Assembly (NCBI GenBank): GCA_027080245.1 | Contig: JALWSN010000169.1 | Coordinates: 1,433 to 7,262 of the forward strand | DNA length: 5,830 bases | Source: Ignavibacteriales bacterium | GTDB taxonomy: Bacteria; Bacteroidota; Ignavibacteria; Ignavibacteriales; Melioribacteraceae | Direction of reading: 5' to 3' | Part shown: positions 1 to 5,830 of the stretch, in pieces | Numbering within the stretch: position 1 is the stretch's first letter | Layout of the letters: the number at the start of each line of letters is the position of its first letter | The notes under the pieces: generated by a model | The model's input: only the letters and a program-made list of their open reading frames with translations | Told to the model about the DNA's origin: nothing | The model's database searches: none | Made by a program: the position numbers and the translations under genes

Positions 1-37
1 TTTTAATCCACTTTTAAATCTTACATTGTTTCAAGTA

Positions 38-103
38 TTATTTTTGCCATTTTTCTACAGCTTCTTCGGGAGATGTTTTTATGCATGCCATTGTTTCTAA
101 TGG
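38..103 (-). pseudogene. Possible 3' remnant of an unidentified coding sequence
   Basis: Downstream of nhaA, in another frame, the minus strand reads PLETMACIKTSPEEAVEKWQK and then a TAA stop at 40-38. An in-frame TGA at 106-104 closes it upstream, so it cannot extend. The residue choice (SPEEAVEKWQK, a charged amphipathic end) looks like a real protein C-terminus, reminiscent of the ends of ABC-transporter solute-binding proteins, but no family can be assigned from 21 residues. It may be the tail of a gene whose body was lost when the nhaA segment arrived, or it may be chance. Confidence 0.2.
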
Positions 104-111
104 TCAATGGC
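87..111 (-). other. Inverted repeat just downstream of nhaA
   Basis: GCCATTG (87-93) and CAATGGC (105-111) are perfect complements around an 11-base loop, and CCATT (88-92) can alternatively pair with AATGG (99-103). The right arm overlaps the attC-like element. The transcript could form either hairpin after the nhaA stop codon, but no U-run follows on the minus strand, so it is not a standard rho-independent terminator. At most it might protect the mRNA 3' end. Confidence 0.3.
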
Positions 112-159
112 TGAATTCAGCTACCGGTGGAGCCGTCTGGCTGCAAAGATTTGTTTGAA
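102..159 (-). other. attC-like (integron recombination site) element overlapping the nhaA 3' end, degenerate
   Basis: Read on the minus strand, this 58-base stretch has the layout of a short attC site: left simple core TTCAAAC (5 of 7 matches to RYYYAAC), inner left arm TTTGCAGCC, a middle with CGG-CTCCA-CCG able to pair, inner right arm AGCTGAATTCAGCC, and right core ATTGACC (5 of 7 to GTTRRRY). Laid beside the attC of aadA cassettes as I remember it, it has the same length without gaps and similar arm positions. CAGC pairs with GCTG across the centre. Both core sites deviate from consensus, so it would be a decayed or inactive site. It encodes the last residues of NhaA and its stop codon, as is common for cassette genes. 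No matching integrase, second attC or convincing attI boundary is visible. A chance imperfect palindrome remains possible. Confidence 0.4.
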
Positions 160-1331
160 TGCAAACTGGCACGCAATATCAGATAACCCAGAATACCTGA
201 TGCCAACGAACCAACAATAATACCCAGACGTTCGTCGAATAGCAAATTAACTCCCGACTCTTCAAAAGCAAGGGAGCCGATGAAGAGACTCATTGTGAAA
301 CCGATGCCGCAGAGCGCTGAAGCGCCATACAAAGAACCCCACGACATTCTTGCAGGTAGCCGCGTTAAATTCAGCTTAATTGCTACCCAACAGATACTAA
401 AAATACCTAATTGCTTACCAATAAACAGACCGAGTGCAATTCCCACAGGAACGCTATGGAATATTTGGTCAACGCCCGCTCCGGAAAAAATGATTCCTGC
501 ATTAGCGAACGCAAAGATTGGAAGAATAAAAAATGCTACCACAGTGTGCAAATCATGCTCCAAGCTCTTTAGCGGGGAATAGTTACCGTTGGTCTTAGAC
601 CCTATTGGAATAAACATAGCCAATATCACTCCCGCCAATGTTGCATGTACTCCGGACTTCAACATGGCTACCCACATAACGATGCCAATCAATAAATATG
701 GACTTTTAGATTCGATATTCCTTTTGTTGAATACTGCGAGGATCAAGATGCAGAATAAAACTACAATAAGCGCTACCAGTGAAATATTCGACGTGTAAAA
801 AATAGCAATGATTATGATTGCGCCGATATCATCAAAAATCGCCAGAGATGTTAGAAATATTTTAATGGCAATGGGAACCCGGGAACCCAGCAAAGACAAT
901 ACACCCAGAGCAAAAGCAATATCCGTTGCAGCCGGAATAGCCCAACCTTTTATTGCCATGGAATCGCCAGCGTTGAAATAAATATATATAAGCGCCGGAG
1001 CCGCCATGCCACCGATAGCTCCTATGCCGGGCAGGATAATGTTTCGTTTGTCCGAAAGCTCGCCTTCAATTAACTCCCTTTTTAACTCCAAACCAATAAA
1101 TAAAAAAAATATCGCCATCAATCCGTCGTTTATCCAAAGTAATAATGGCTTGACAATTCTTAGCGCGCCAATACGAATTTCTAACGGCGTATCGAGCAAC
1201 AGGGCATAGTAAGTTTGCAATGGCGTATTTGCAATTACCAAGGCAAGAACTGTGGCAAACATGAGAATTATGCCGTTTGCAGATTCAAGCTTAAGAAAGT
1301 CGGAAATGAACGATTTTTGAGTATTATTCAT
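117..1331 (-). CDS. nhaA: Na+/H+ antiporter NhaA
   Basis: Inner-membrane electrogenic antiporter that in the E. coli family member exchanges two H+ for one Na+ or Li+, used for sodium and alkaline-pH homeostasis. The 404-residue product is close to the E. coli length (388) and shows the family landmarks: FIGLELKREL (79-88), GWAIPAATDIAFALG (129-143) with Asp137, LAIFDDIGAI (163-172) with the paired Asp167-Asp168 that correspond to the ion-binding Asp163-Asp164 of E. coli, GVHATLAGV (227-235) with the His225 equivalent at 229, Lys306 in GKQLGI (equivalent of Lys300), and CGIGFTMSLFI (341-351). About eleven to twelve hydrophobic segments cover residues 18-388. The ATG is supported by AGGGGGAA four to five bases upstream and by the expected N-terminal length. 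The odd part is the C-terminal tail (about 389-404, SNKSLQPDGSTGS at its end): it extends past the last helix and is encoded by an attC-like element. No neighbour is functionally related. Identity is very secure; horizontal origin is inference. Confidence 0.97.
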   Translation of the reverse strand: MNNTQKSFISDFLKLESANGIILMFATVLALVIANTPLQTYYALLLDTPLEIRIGALRIVKPLLLWINDGLMAIFFLFIGLELKRELIEGELSDKRNIILPGIGAIGGMAAPALIYIYFNAGDSMAIKGWAIPAATDIAFALGVLSLLGSRVPIAIKIFLTSLAIFDDIGAIIIIAIFYTSNISLVALIVVLFCILILAVFNKRNIESKSPYLLIGIVMWVAMLKSGVHATLAGVILAMFIPIGSKTNGNYSPLKSLEHDLHTVVAFFILPIFAFANAGIIFSGAGVDQIFHSVPVGIALGLFIGKQLGIFSICWVAIKLNLTRLPARMSWGSLYGASALCGIGFTMSLFIGSLAFEESGVNLLFDERLGIIVGSLASGILGYLILRASLHSNKSLQPDGSTGS

Positions 1332-1333
1332 AG

Positions 1334-1341
1334 TTCCCCCT
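1334..1341 (-). promoter_or_regulatory. Ribosome binding site of nhaA
   Basis: On the minus strand AGGGGGAA lies just before CT-ATG. This purine run is a good Shine-Dalgarno match and fixes the NhaA start at 1331. It is clearly stronger than the site in front of fadA. Confidence 0.75.
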
Positions 1342-1369
1342 GTTTTCTAAGTTAAGAGTCTTATCCGAC

Positions 1370-1398
1370 AATATATAAAAAAAGTAATCGCCGCTTAA
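1370..1398 (-). promoter_or_regulatory. Possible promoter of nhaA
   Basis: On the minus strand TATATT (1375-1370) could serve as a -10 box, with a poor -35 candidate TTAAGC (1398-1393) at 17-bp spacing. It also roughly resembles the TAnnTTTG box of Bacteroidota promoters, without matching it. An 11-bp dyad, TAAGA-G-TCTTA (1353-1363), sits between this box and the ribosome binding site and might be an operator. Since a strong terminator ends the upstream operon, nhaA should need its own promoter in this region, but the exact position is a guess in AT-rich DNA. Confidence 0.3.
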
Positions 1399-2154
1399 AT
1401 GCTGGCTCGTTTACGGATAAAATTTTGTTGACGCGTAGTTTAAGGCAAAAATGTGAAATTCCTCTCTCCGCAAATCCATTGGGATTTATACCCGCTCGTT
1501 TCATGGGCAATACGAATTCGGTTCTGTTATTTGTTTTTATCATTTTTTCAGATGACCTAATCAAGGAAAACATAATTCTTAAATTTTTCATTTCTAAAAT
1601 AAGTCGTTTTTATTTTAGATAGAGTAATTATTTTAAAAAATATGTAAATATTCACATCAACATAAAGGTTGTAATAAATAGCCGCACCGTAAGAATTCTC
1701 ATAAAAAAATTGGTGTAAAATCCTTCTCTAAAAACTCCCCAAAAAAAATCTTAAAAATCTCCCAAAAATTCAACCTGCAATTTTACTTAGTTCAACTATT
1801 TTCAGCCCGGCTAATTTTAATTTTGTGTTTTTTCTGTTTGGCAATGATTCACAATCCTTTCCAGTTTTTCTCTTTAAAATTCTATTGCTTAACCCTAACC
1901 GATTATTGCTCAATTTAATTTTTACATTTCTTCTCTTTGCCAAATTTGCGGGTAAAAATTACGTGGCAAACGGAGGAAATATTTCCCCCAAACCTACCAA
2001 CCCTAAAACGGATTTAAAAAAATAATAAAGTTGTTTTTCCCTTAAAACGCTACGCTAACTATCTTTTTTACCTCTTTTATTTTATTGGAGAGGAGCATTT
2101 CGGTGATATCTACTTCGCCTCTTTAAATTTAAAACCACTAAACATTCCTCCTGT

Positions 2155-2187
2155 AAAAATAAAAAAATACCCGCCGAAGCGGGTATT
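2155..2187 (-). terminator. Rho-independent terminator of the fadNAE operon
   Basis: The minus-strand transcript contains AATACCCGC (2187-2179), the loop UUCG (2178-2175) and GCGGGTATT (2174-2166): a perfect 9-bp stem closed by the very stable C(UUCG)G tetraloop. It is followed by a T-rich run interrupted by a single A (to about 2155). It begins 45 bases after the stop codon of the acyl-CoA dehydrogenase gene, the right place to end the operon, and separates it from nhaA. Confidence 0.92.
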
Positions 2188-2212
2188 GAGAGAGTGAGAG
2201 AGAGAAAGAAAA
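2188..2212. repeat. GA-dinucleotide tract
   Basis: Twenty-five bases made almost entirely of GA units on the plus strand, with a single T, grading into GAAA. In the operon mRNA this is an uninterrupted pyrimidine (CU) tract directly 5' of the terminator stem, in the 3' untranslated region of fadE. As a simple repeat it could vary in length between strains. Confidence 0.7.
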
Positions 2213-2231
2213 CATTCGATCCCCTTACTCA

Positions 2232-4022
2232 TTAAAAGCAGTACTTGTTCTCCTCAAGCATTTTGTCCGCAACTTCACGTCTTAACTTAATCACATTAAC
2301 AGGATCGAATTTAGTGAAACGCTTTAAGCCCAACAGGAGCACCTTTAGCTCGTCGCCTTCGGCAAAAGCGCTAACAGCATGTTTCCCGTAAAGATTTATT
2401 TTTTCCAAAGCCTCGCTTACGTAAACTTTTGTCATGTCAACAAAATACTTAGCCGCGGCTTCTCCGTTTTTGTTTGCAAATTTTAAAGTTCTCAAGATAG
2501 CCGATTCCGCGGCAAAAATTTCAATCACCATGTCGGTAATGTTCATTATTATTTCCTGTTGCTCGCCTAATTTTTGCATGAACTTTTGAACCGCCGAGCC
2601 TGCAACCATCAAAGCGGCTTTCTTTGCTTTGCGAACGGCTTCCATCTCCTTGGCAAGCAAGCCTTCGGGCTCTTCGCCAAAGGAAGGGATGGACAATAAT
2701 TCTTTTTGAATTCCCATTGCGGGCGTCATCAAATCCAACCTGCCTTTCATCGAACGTTTGACCAGCATGTCAACAACCAACAGCCTGTTTATTTCGTTCG
2801 TTCCTTCGAAAATCCTGTTAATCCTCGAATCTCTGTAAGCCCTTGCAGCGGGATATTCTTCCGAGTAACCGTAACCGCCGTGAACCTGAACCACCTCGTC
2901 AACAACATAGTCAAGCATTTCGGAACCGAAAACCTTCATGATTGAAGATTCAATTGCATATTCTTCCGCGGCTTTAATCAAAGCCGAGCTGTAGCTTTCA
3001 CCCTGAGCTTTAAGCTCTTCTACGCGTTGGTTAATCAAACCGCTGGTTCTTAAAATTGCCGCCTCGGAAACAAAAGTGCGAATAGCCATTTCCGCCAGCT
3101 TATGTTTGATTGCTCCGAAGCTGCCAATGGTTTTGCCGAACTGCTTTCTTTCGTTTGCGTATTGAACCGCTACGGAAATAAACCTTTTGGCGCCGCCGGT
3201 AGTCATTGCGCCTAATTTGAATCTTCCGATGTTCAAAATGTTAAAAGCAATGTAATGACCTTTTCCTATCTCGCCCAGAACGTTTTCCTTCGGCACTTTC
3301 ACATTGTCCAAAAACAAAGCCCTTGTGGACGAGCCTTTGATTCCCAGTTTATTCTCTTCCTCGCCCCGGGTGAACCCTTCGGAATCGGTGGGAATAATAA
3401 ACGCGGTAAACTTGTCCCCGTCAACCTGCGCGAAAGTAATAAGAATATCTGCAAATCCGCCGTTGGTAATCCACATCTTCTGACCGTTCAGAATGTAGTA
3501 TTTGCCGTCGTCGGAAAGCTTTGCCGTCGTTTTAGCCGACAATGCGTCCGACCCCGAAGTAGGCTCGGTTAAGCAGTAAGCGGATTTCAATTCGCCTGTG
3601 GCAAGTTTGGGCAAATATTTTTGCTTTTGCTCTTCCGTGCCGTAATACAAAATGGGCAGCGTTCCAATTCCCGTGTGCGCTGCGTAAGAAACGCCAAAGG
3701 AATGGCTCGGTCCCATTTCCATTGCAATAATTGTGTTAGTGTTAAAGTCCTGCCCAATGCCGCCGTACTCTTCCGGAATCGAAGTGCTCAAAAGCCCCGT
3801 CTCGCCGGCCTTTTCCAGCAACGAGGTTGTAAGCCCCGGTTCCTGTTTGTCGATTGCGTCCAATCTGGGCATAATTTCTTTTTCAACAAATTCCCTGACC
3901 GTGTCAGCCATTAACTTTTGCTCTTCGTTAATATCCTCGGGAATGAAAACCGTTTCGGGATTTGTTTCCTTAATAAGAAACTCCCCGCCTTTCAAAGCTT
4001 CAGCTTTATTTTCCTCTGCCAT
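2232..4022 (-). CDS. fadE: Long acyl-CoA dehydrogenase, FadE/VLCAD-like
   Basis: FAD-dependent enzyme that oxidises acyl-CoA to trans-2-enoyl-CoA, the first step of beta-oxidation, passing electrons to an electron-transfer flavoprotein. The 596-residue product has the N-terminal helical domain (about 30-145), the beta domain with family signature CLTEPTSGSDALS (150-162) and the flavin-contacting MWITNGG (183-189), and the C-terminal helical domain with QFGKTIGSFGAIKHKLAEM (294-312), VHGGYGYSEEYPAAR (380-394) and IFEGTNEI (404-411). Glu406 in FEGT is at the position of the catalytic base (Glu376 of MCAD). About 170 further residues after the standard fold make it like B. subtilis FadE (about 594 aa) and mitochondrial VLCAD/ACAD9, where this extension aids dimer or membrane contact. 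The start is supported by TAAGGG seven bases upstream and lies 30 bases after fadA. Last gene of the operon, followed by a strong terminator. The exact chain-length preference cannot be read from sequence. Confidence 0.95.
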   Translation of the reverse strand: MAEENKAEALKGGEFLIKETNPETVFIPEDINEEQKLMADTVREFVEKEIMPRLDAIDKQEPGLTTSLLEKAGETGLLSTSIPEEYGGIGQDFNTNTIIAMEMGPSHSFGVSYAAHTGIGTLPILYYGTEEQKQKYLPKLATGELKSAYCLTEPTSGSDALSAKTTAKLSDDGKYYILNGQKMWITNGGFADILITFAQVDGDKFTAFIIPTDSEGFTRGEEENKLGIKGSSTRALFLDNVKVPKENVLGEIGKGHYIAFNILNIGRFKLGAMTTGGAKRFISVAVQYANERKQFGKTIGSFGAIKHKLAEMAIRTFVSEAAILRTSGLINQRVEELKAQGESYSSALIKAAEEYAIESSIMKVFGSEMLDYVVDEVVQVHGGYGYSEEYPAARAYRDSRINRIFEGTNEINRLLVVDMLVKRSMKGRLDLMTPAMGIQKELLSIPSFGEEPEGLLAKEMEAVRKAKKAALMVAGSAVQKFMQKLGEQQEIIMNITDMVIEIFAAESAILRTLKFANKNGEAAAKYFVDMTKVYVSEALEKINLYGKHAVSAFAEGDELKVLLLGLKRFTKFDPVNVIKLRREVADKMLEENKYCF

Positions 4023-4028
4023 TGTTTT

Positions 4029-4056
4029 ACCCTTATTTTATTTTAAAATTTCTCAA
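4029..4056 (-). repeat. Short intercistronic repeat, copy after fadA
   Basis: On the minus strand the fadA-fadE spacer contains GTTGAGAAATT, a 3-base spacer, then AAATAAAATA. The fadN-fadA spacer carries GTTGAGAAATT followed directly by AAATAAAATA. The stop codons lie at different points of the two copies, so the likeness is not caused by a shared protein end. Low complexity makes chance likeness possible. Confidence 0.35.
4030..4035 (-). promoter_or_regulatory. Ribosome binding site of fadE
   Basis: TAAGGG on the minus strand ends seven bases before the ATG at 4022. It is a reasonable Shine-Dalgarno sequence inside the 30-base gap after fadA, supporting independent initiation within one operon mRNA. 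Confidence 0.6.
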
Positions 4057-5228
4057 CTTAACAATTCGTAAATTCCGGCCACGCCCTGACCTCCGCCAAC
4101 GCAAGCGGTAACCATTCCGTATTTTTTATTTCTGCGCTTAAGTTCTTCAATAATTTGAACGGAAAGCTTTCCGCCTGTGCAGCCCAGCGGATGCCCAAGC
4201 GCAATTGCTCCGCCGTTAACGTTAACCACGTCGGGGTTCATTCCAAGCGTTTTAATAACCGCAAGGGACTGAACCGCAAAAGCCTCGTTAAGCTCAATCA
4301 AATCCATGTCCTCTAGTTTTAAGCCGGCTTTCTTAAGAGCCTTTGGAACCGCAGCAATTGGTCCGGTGCCCATTAGTCTTGGCTCTACCCCGGCCACGGC
4401 GTAGGAAACCATTCTGGCTATTGGCTTTAAGTTAAGTTCCTTTACCATGTCTTCCGACATTACAAGCACAAAAGCCGCACCGTCGGAAGTTTGGGAAGAA
4501 TTTCCCGCCGTAACCGTTCCGCCCTGAGCAAAAACAGGTTTTAACTTTGCAAGCTTTTCCAGTGAAGTATCCGCTCTCGGTCCTTCGTCCGTGTCCACCA
4601 CAAATTTCTCCGTCTTCTTTTTGCCGTCCTCGTAGTAAACCCGCTCAACTTCAATGGGAACGATTTGGTCTTTGAAATAACCGTTTTTAATTGCGTTTAC
4701 AGCTTTCATGTGGGAATTGTAGGAAAATTCATCCTGCTCTTCCCTTGAAATATTGTATTCCCGTGCCACTTCCTCGGCCGTAAGCCCCATGGACATGTAG
4801 TAATCCGGATGTTCAAGAGTTAATTTGTAATTAGGCGCCAATTTCCAGCCGGTCATCGGGACGAGGGACATCGACTCCGCCCCGCCGGCAATAATGCAAT
4901 CCATCATTCCCGTTTGAATGCGAGCCACCGCCGTAGCTATGGTTTCGATGCCCGAGCCACAAAATCTGTTCACGGTAGCGCCGGGAACATCAATCGGAAG
5001 CGAAAGCAGGGAAATCATCCTGCCGATTTGCAATCCCTGTTCCGCTTCCGGGAATGCGTTACCAACTAACACATCGTCTATTCTGTGGGGGTCTAATTCG
5101 GGAACTGATTTTACTAAATGTTTAATTACCTCTGCGGCTAAATCGTCCGGGCGCGTAAAACGGAAGCCGCCTTTCTTTGCCTTCCCTACCGCCGAACGAA
5201 ATCCCGCTACAATATAAGCTTCTCTCAT
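4053..5228 (-). CDS. fadA: Acetyl-CoA acyltransferase (3-ketoacyl-CoA thiolase)
   Basis: Cleaves 3-ketoacyl-CoA with CoA to acetyl-CoA and a shortened acyl-CoA, the last step of each beta-oxidation round, in the cytoplasm. The 391-residue length is typical of thiolase II-family enzymes. Visible motifs: N-terminal YIVAGFRSAVGKAKKGGFR (5-23), NRFCGSGIETI (87-97) with nucleophile Cys90, GGAESMS (115-121), NEAFA (314-318), GGAIALGHPLGCTGG (339-353) with catalytic His346, and TACVGGGQG (374-382) with the second catalytic Cys376. All active-site residues are present. The gene starts 34 bases after the fadN stop and ends 30 bases before fadE, which argues for co-transcription. Its ribosome binding site is weak (GAGAAAAAAG region at 5233-5242), so translational coupling with fadN or a non-canonical start is possible. 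Partner FadN and position in a fadNAE-type operon favour a degradative thiolase over a biosynthetic acetoacetyl-CoA thiolase. Confidence 0.95.
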   Translation of the reverse strand: MREAYIVAGFRSAVGKAKKGGFRFTRPDDLAAEVIKHLVKSVPELDPHRIDDVLVGNAFPEAEQGLQIGRMISLLSLPIDVPGATVNRFCGSGIETIATAVARIQTGMMDCIIAGGAESMSLVPMTGWKLAPNYKLTLEHPDYYMSMGLTAEEVAREYNISREEQDEFSYNSHMKAVNAIKNGYFKDQIVPIEVERVYYEDGKKKTEKFVVDTDEGPRADTSLEKLAKLKPVFAQGGTVTAGNSSQTSDGAAFVLVMSEDMVKELNLKPIARMVSYAVAGVEPRLMGTGPIAAVPKALKKAGLKLEDMDLIELNEAFAVQSLAVIKTLGMNPDVVNVNGGAIALGHPLGCTGGKLSVQIIEELKRRNKKYGMVTACVGGGQGVAGIYELLS

Positions 5229-5252
5229 GATTCTTTTTTCTCTTTTATTGTT

Positions 5253-5275
5253 AATATTTTATTTAATTTCTCAAC
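5253..5275 (-). repeat. Short intercistronic repeat, copy after fadN
   Basis: Second copy of the GTTGAGAAATT plus AAATAAAATA motif, covering the last codons and TAA stop of fadN and part of the 34-base spacer before fadA. Compared with the copy after fadA it lacks three bases between the two halves. Confidence 0.35.
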
Positions 5276-5830
5276 GGTTTACCTGTAGTAAGAATGCTTT
5301 GAATTCTTTCGAGCGTTTTCTTTTCGCCTATCAGACTCAGGAAAGCTTCCCTTTCCAAATCGAGCAAGTATTGCTCGGAAACCAACGAGCCTTCGGAGAG
5401 GTCGCCGCCGCACATTACGTAAGCTAATTTCTCGGAAATCTTTTTGTCGTGGTCGGAAATGTAATTAGCCGTTCTGTACGAGTAAGCGCCGAGCATCATT
5501 GCCGCAAGGGCGGTTCGCCCAAGCACTTTAATATCCTCGCGGGGCGTAGGCTTTGTGTAGCCCCTTTCGGCTATTTCCAGCGCGGCTTTTTTTGCATCGG
5601 CTATTACTCTGTGCGGATTTACGGAGTAAGTGTCCAGACCTTTCCGGAAAATTCCCAAATCGTAAGCTTCCTGCGCTGAGGTGGAAACCTTAGCCATTGC
5701 AATGTTCAAAAATCTTCTTTGCAATTCGTGAAGTTCAACTCCTCCTTCTACGTAACTGTCGGAGGCTCTTAATGTCATTTCCTTAGTGCCGCCGCCGGCG
5801 GGAATAATACCGTAGAAGGAGGAGTTGAAC
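5263..5830 (-). CDS. fadN: 3-hydroxyacyl-CoA dehydrogenase/enoyl-CoA hydratase FadN, C-terminal part (5' end missing)
   Basis: C-terminal fragment of a bifunctional beta-oxidation enzyme that hydrates enoyl-CoA and oxidises L-3-hydroxyacyl-CoA with NAD+. FadN-type proteins are near 790 residues with the dehydrogenase domains first and a crotonase-fold domain last; about 180 residues are here. Visible: GIIPAGGGTKEMTLRAS, the crotonase GxIPGxGGTxxL region, then FLNIAMAKVSTSAQEAYDLGIF, equivalent to the S-A-x-E-A-x-x-L-G-L/I segment of hydratases, then a helical tail ending GKPLRN. The frame stays open to the right edge, so the Met at 5778 is internal and not the start. Residues encoded by 5811-5830 (NSSFY) are not credible, because that DNA is a reverse copy of 5733-5752; the family normally has a Glu-containing stretch like VEVGVG there, including one catalytic glutamate. 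The reliable part is 5263-5810. First gene of the visible operon. Confidence 0.9.
   Translation of the reverse strand, partial: FNSSFYGIIPAGGGTKEMTLRASDSYVEGGVELHELQRRFLNIAMAKVSTSAQEAYDLGIFRKGLDTYSVNPHRVIADAKKAALEIAERGYTKPTPREDIKVLGRTALAAMMLGAYSYRTANYISDHDKKISEKLAYVMCGGDLSEGSLVSEQYLLDLEREAFLSLIGEKKTLERIQSILTTGKPLRN
5733..5830. repeat. 20-bp perfect inverted repeat at the window end (probable fold-back artefact)
   Basis: Bases 5733-5752 (gttcaactcctccttctacg) and 5811-5830 (cgtagaaggaggagttgaac) are exact reverse complements, separated by 58 bases. The match stops sharply inward at 5753/5810 and is cut by the window end outward, so it could be longer. The left arm encodes normal FadN residues (YVEGGVEL); the right arm breaks the conserved sequence before GIIPAGGG. 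This fits a chimeric read or assembly fold-back at a contig end. Confidence 0.85.

Larger units (their letters stand above)
1332..2160. other. AT-rich intergenic region without a convincing gene
   Basis: About 830 bases separate the nhaA start from the terminator of the beta-oxidation operon. The stretch is very AT-rich with many A and T runs (for example around 1735-1770 and 2013-2035). Three open frames of 65-76 codons exist (1361-1591 minus, 1425-1622 plus, 1825-2025 plus). None has a Shine-Dalgarno sequence that I can see or a recognisable domain, and the first two overlap on opposite strands. The minus-strand frame ends 29 bases before the nhaA ATG, so it is the only one that could be a leader peptide. 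The part from about 1332 to 1400 should contain the nhaA promoter. No tRNA, riboswitch or insertion-sequence end was recognised. Confidence 0.6.

Noticed and set aside
110..121. 12-bp perfect palindrome GCTGAATTCAGC over the nhaA stop codon, considered as an operator.
   Set aside because: It lies at the end of the gene and is better explained as the inner arm of the attC-like element or as chance around an EcoRI-type hexamer.
1425..1622. Plus-strand frame of 65 codons opposite the 1361-1591 minus frame.
   Set aside because: No Shine-Dalgarno sequence, no domain, Phe/Ile-rich end from AT-rich DNA, and overlap with another unsupported frame on the other strand.
1729..1770. Imperfect direct repeat (AAAAACTCCCC and AAAAATCTCCC).
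   Set aside because: Too short and low in complexity, only two units, no regular spacing; not a CRISPR or iteron array.
1768..1796. RYYYAAC-like heptamers on the plus strand (ATTCAAC, GTTCAAC), considered as the upstream recombination boundary of an nhaA cassette.
   Set aside because: Such loose heptamers are expected by chance in this AT-rich stretch and no attI or second attC structure surrounds them.
1825..2025. Plus-strand frame of 66 codons beginning MFFLFGNDSQSF, with a hydrophobic first half.
   Set aside because: The hydrophobic character follows from T-rich DNA (Phe/Leu codons), there is no ribosome binding site, and no family is recognisable.
3255..4071. Several plus-strand open frames of about 100 codons across fadE.
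   Set aside because: They lie opposite a complete, motif-bearing gene and read as antisense of it.

Overview
The window holds the 3' part of a fatty-acid beta-oxidation operon and, downstream of it, a Na+/H+ antiporter gene. All four genes lie on the minus strand. Read in transcription order (right to left) they are: the C-terminal part of a FadN-type 3-hydroxyacyl-CoA dehydrogenase/enoyl-CoA hydratase (cut by the right edge), a complete acetyl-CoA acyltransferase (FadA), a complete long acyl-CoA dehydrogenase (FadE, 596 aa), a strong rho-independent terminator with a UUCG loop, about 830 bases of AT-rich DNA without a convincing gene, and nhaA.

The first three genes have short gaps (34 and 30 nt) and match the gene order of the Bacillus subtilis fadNAE operon. 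Together they supply a complete beta-oxidation turn: FadE makes the trans-2-enoyl-CoA, FadN hydrates it and oxidises the 3-hydroxyacyl-CoA, and FadA releases acetyl-CoA by thiolysis. NhaA is a separate transcription unit with its own Shine-Dalgarno sequence and probably its own promoter; it serves pH and sodium homeostasis and has no metabolic link with the operon.

The protein style (thiolase N-terminus, long VLCAD-like FadE), modest GC in genes, AT-rich spacers and weak ribosome binding site at fadA suggest a member of the Bacteroidota/Chlorobiota/Ignavibacteriota group. This is an impression from memory of such proteins, not a database result. NhaA by contrast resembles the E. coli-type antiporter closely, and its last codons run into a 58-bp element with the layout of a degenerate integron attC site, so lateral acquisition is plausible.

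The last 20 bases of the window are an exact reverse complement of bases 5733-5752 and replace a conserved part of FadN with unrelated residues. This looks like a fold-back artefact at a contig end, not biology. I found no CRISPR array, RNA gene, complete insertion sequence or new multi-gene system. The points most worth a second look are the attC-like end of nhaA and the fold-back.
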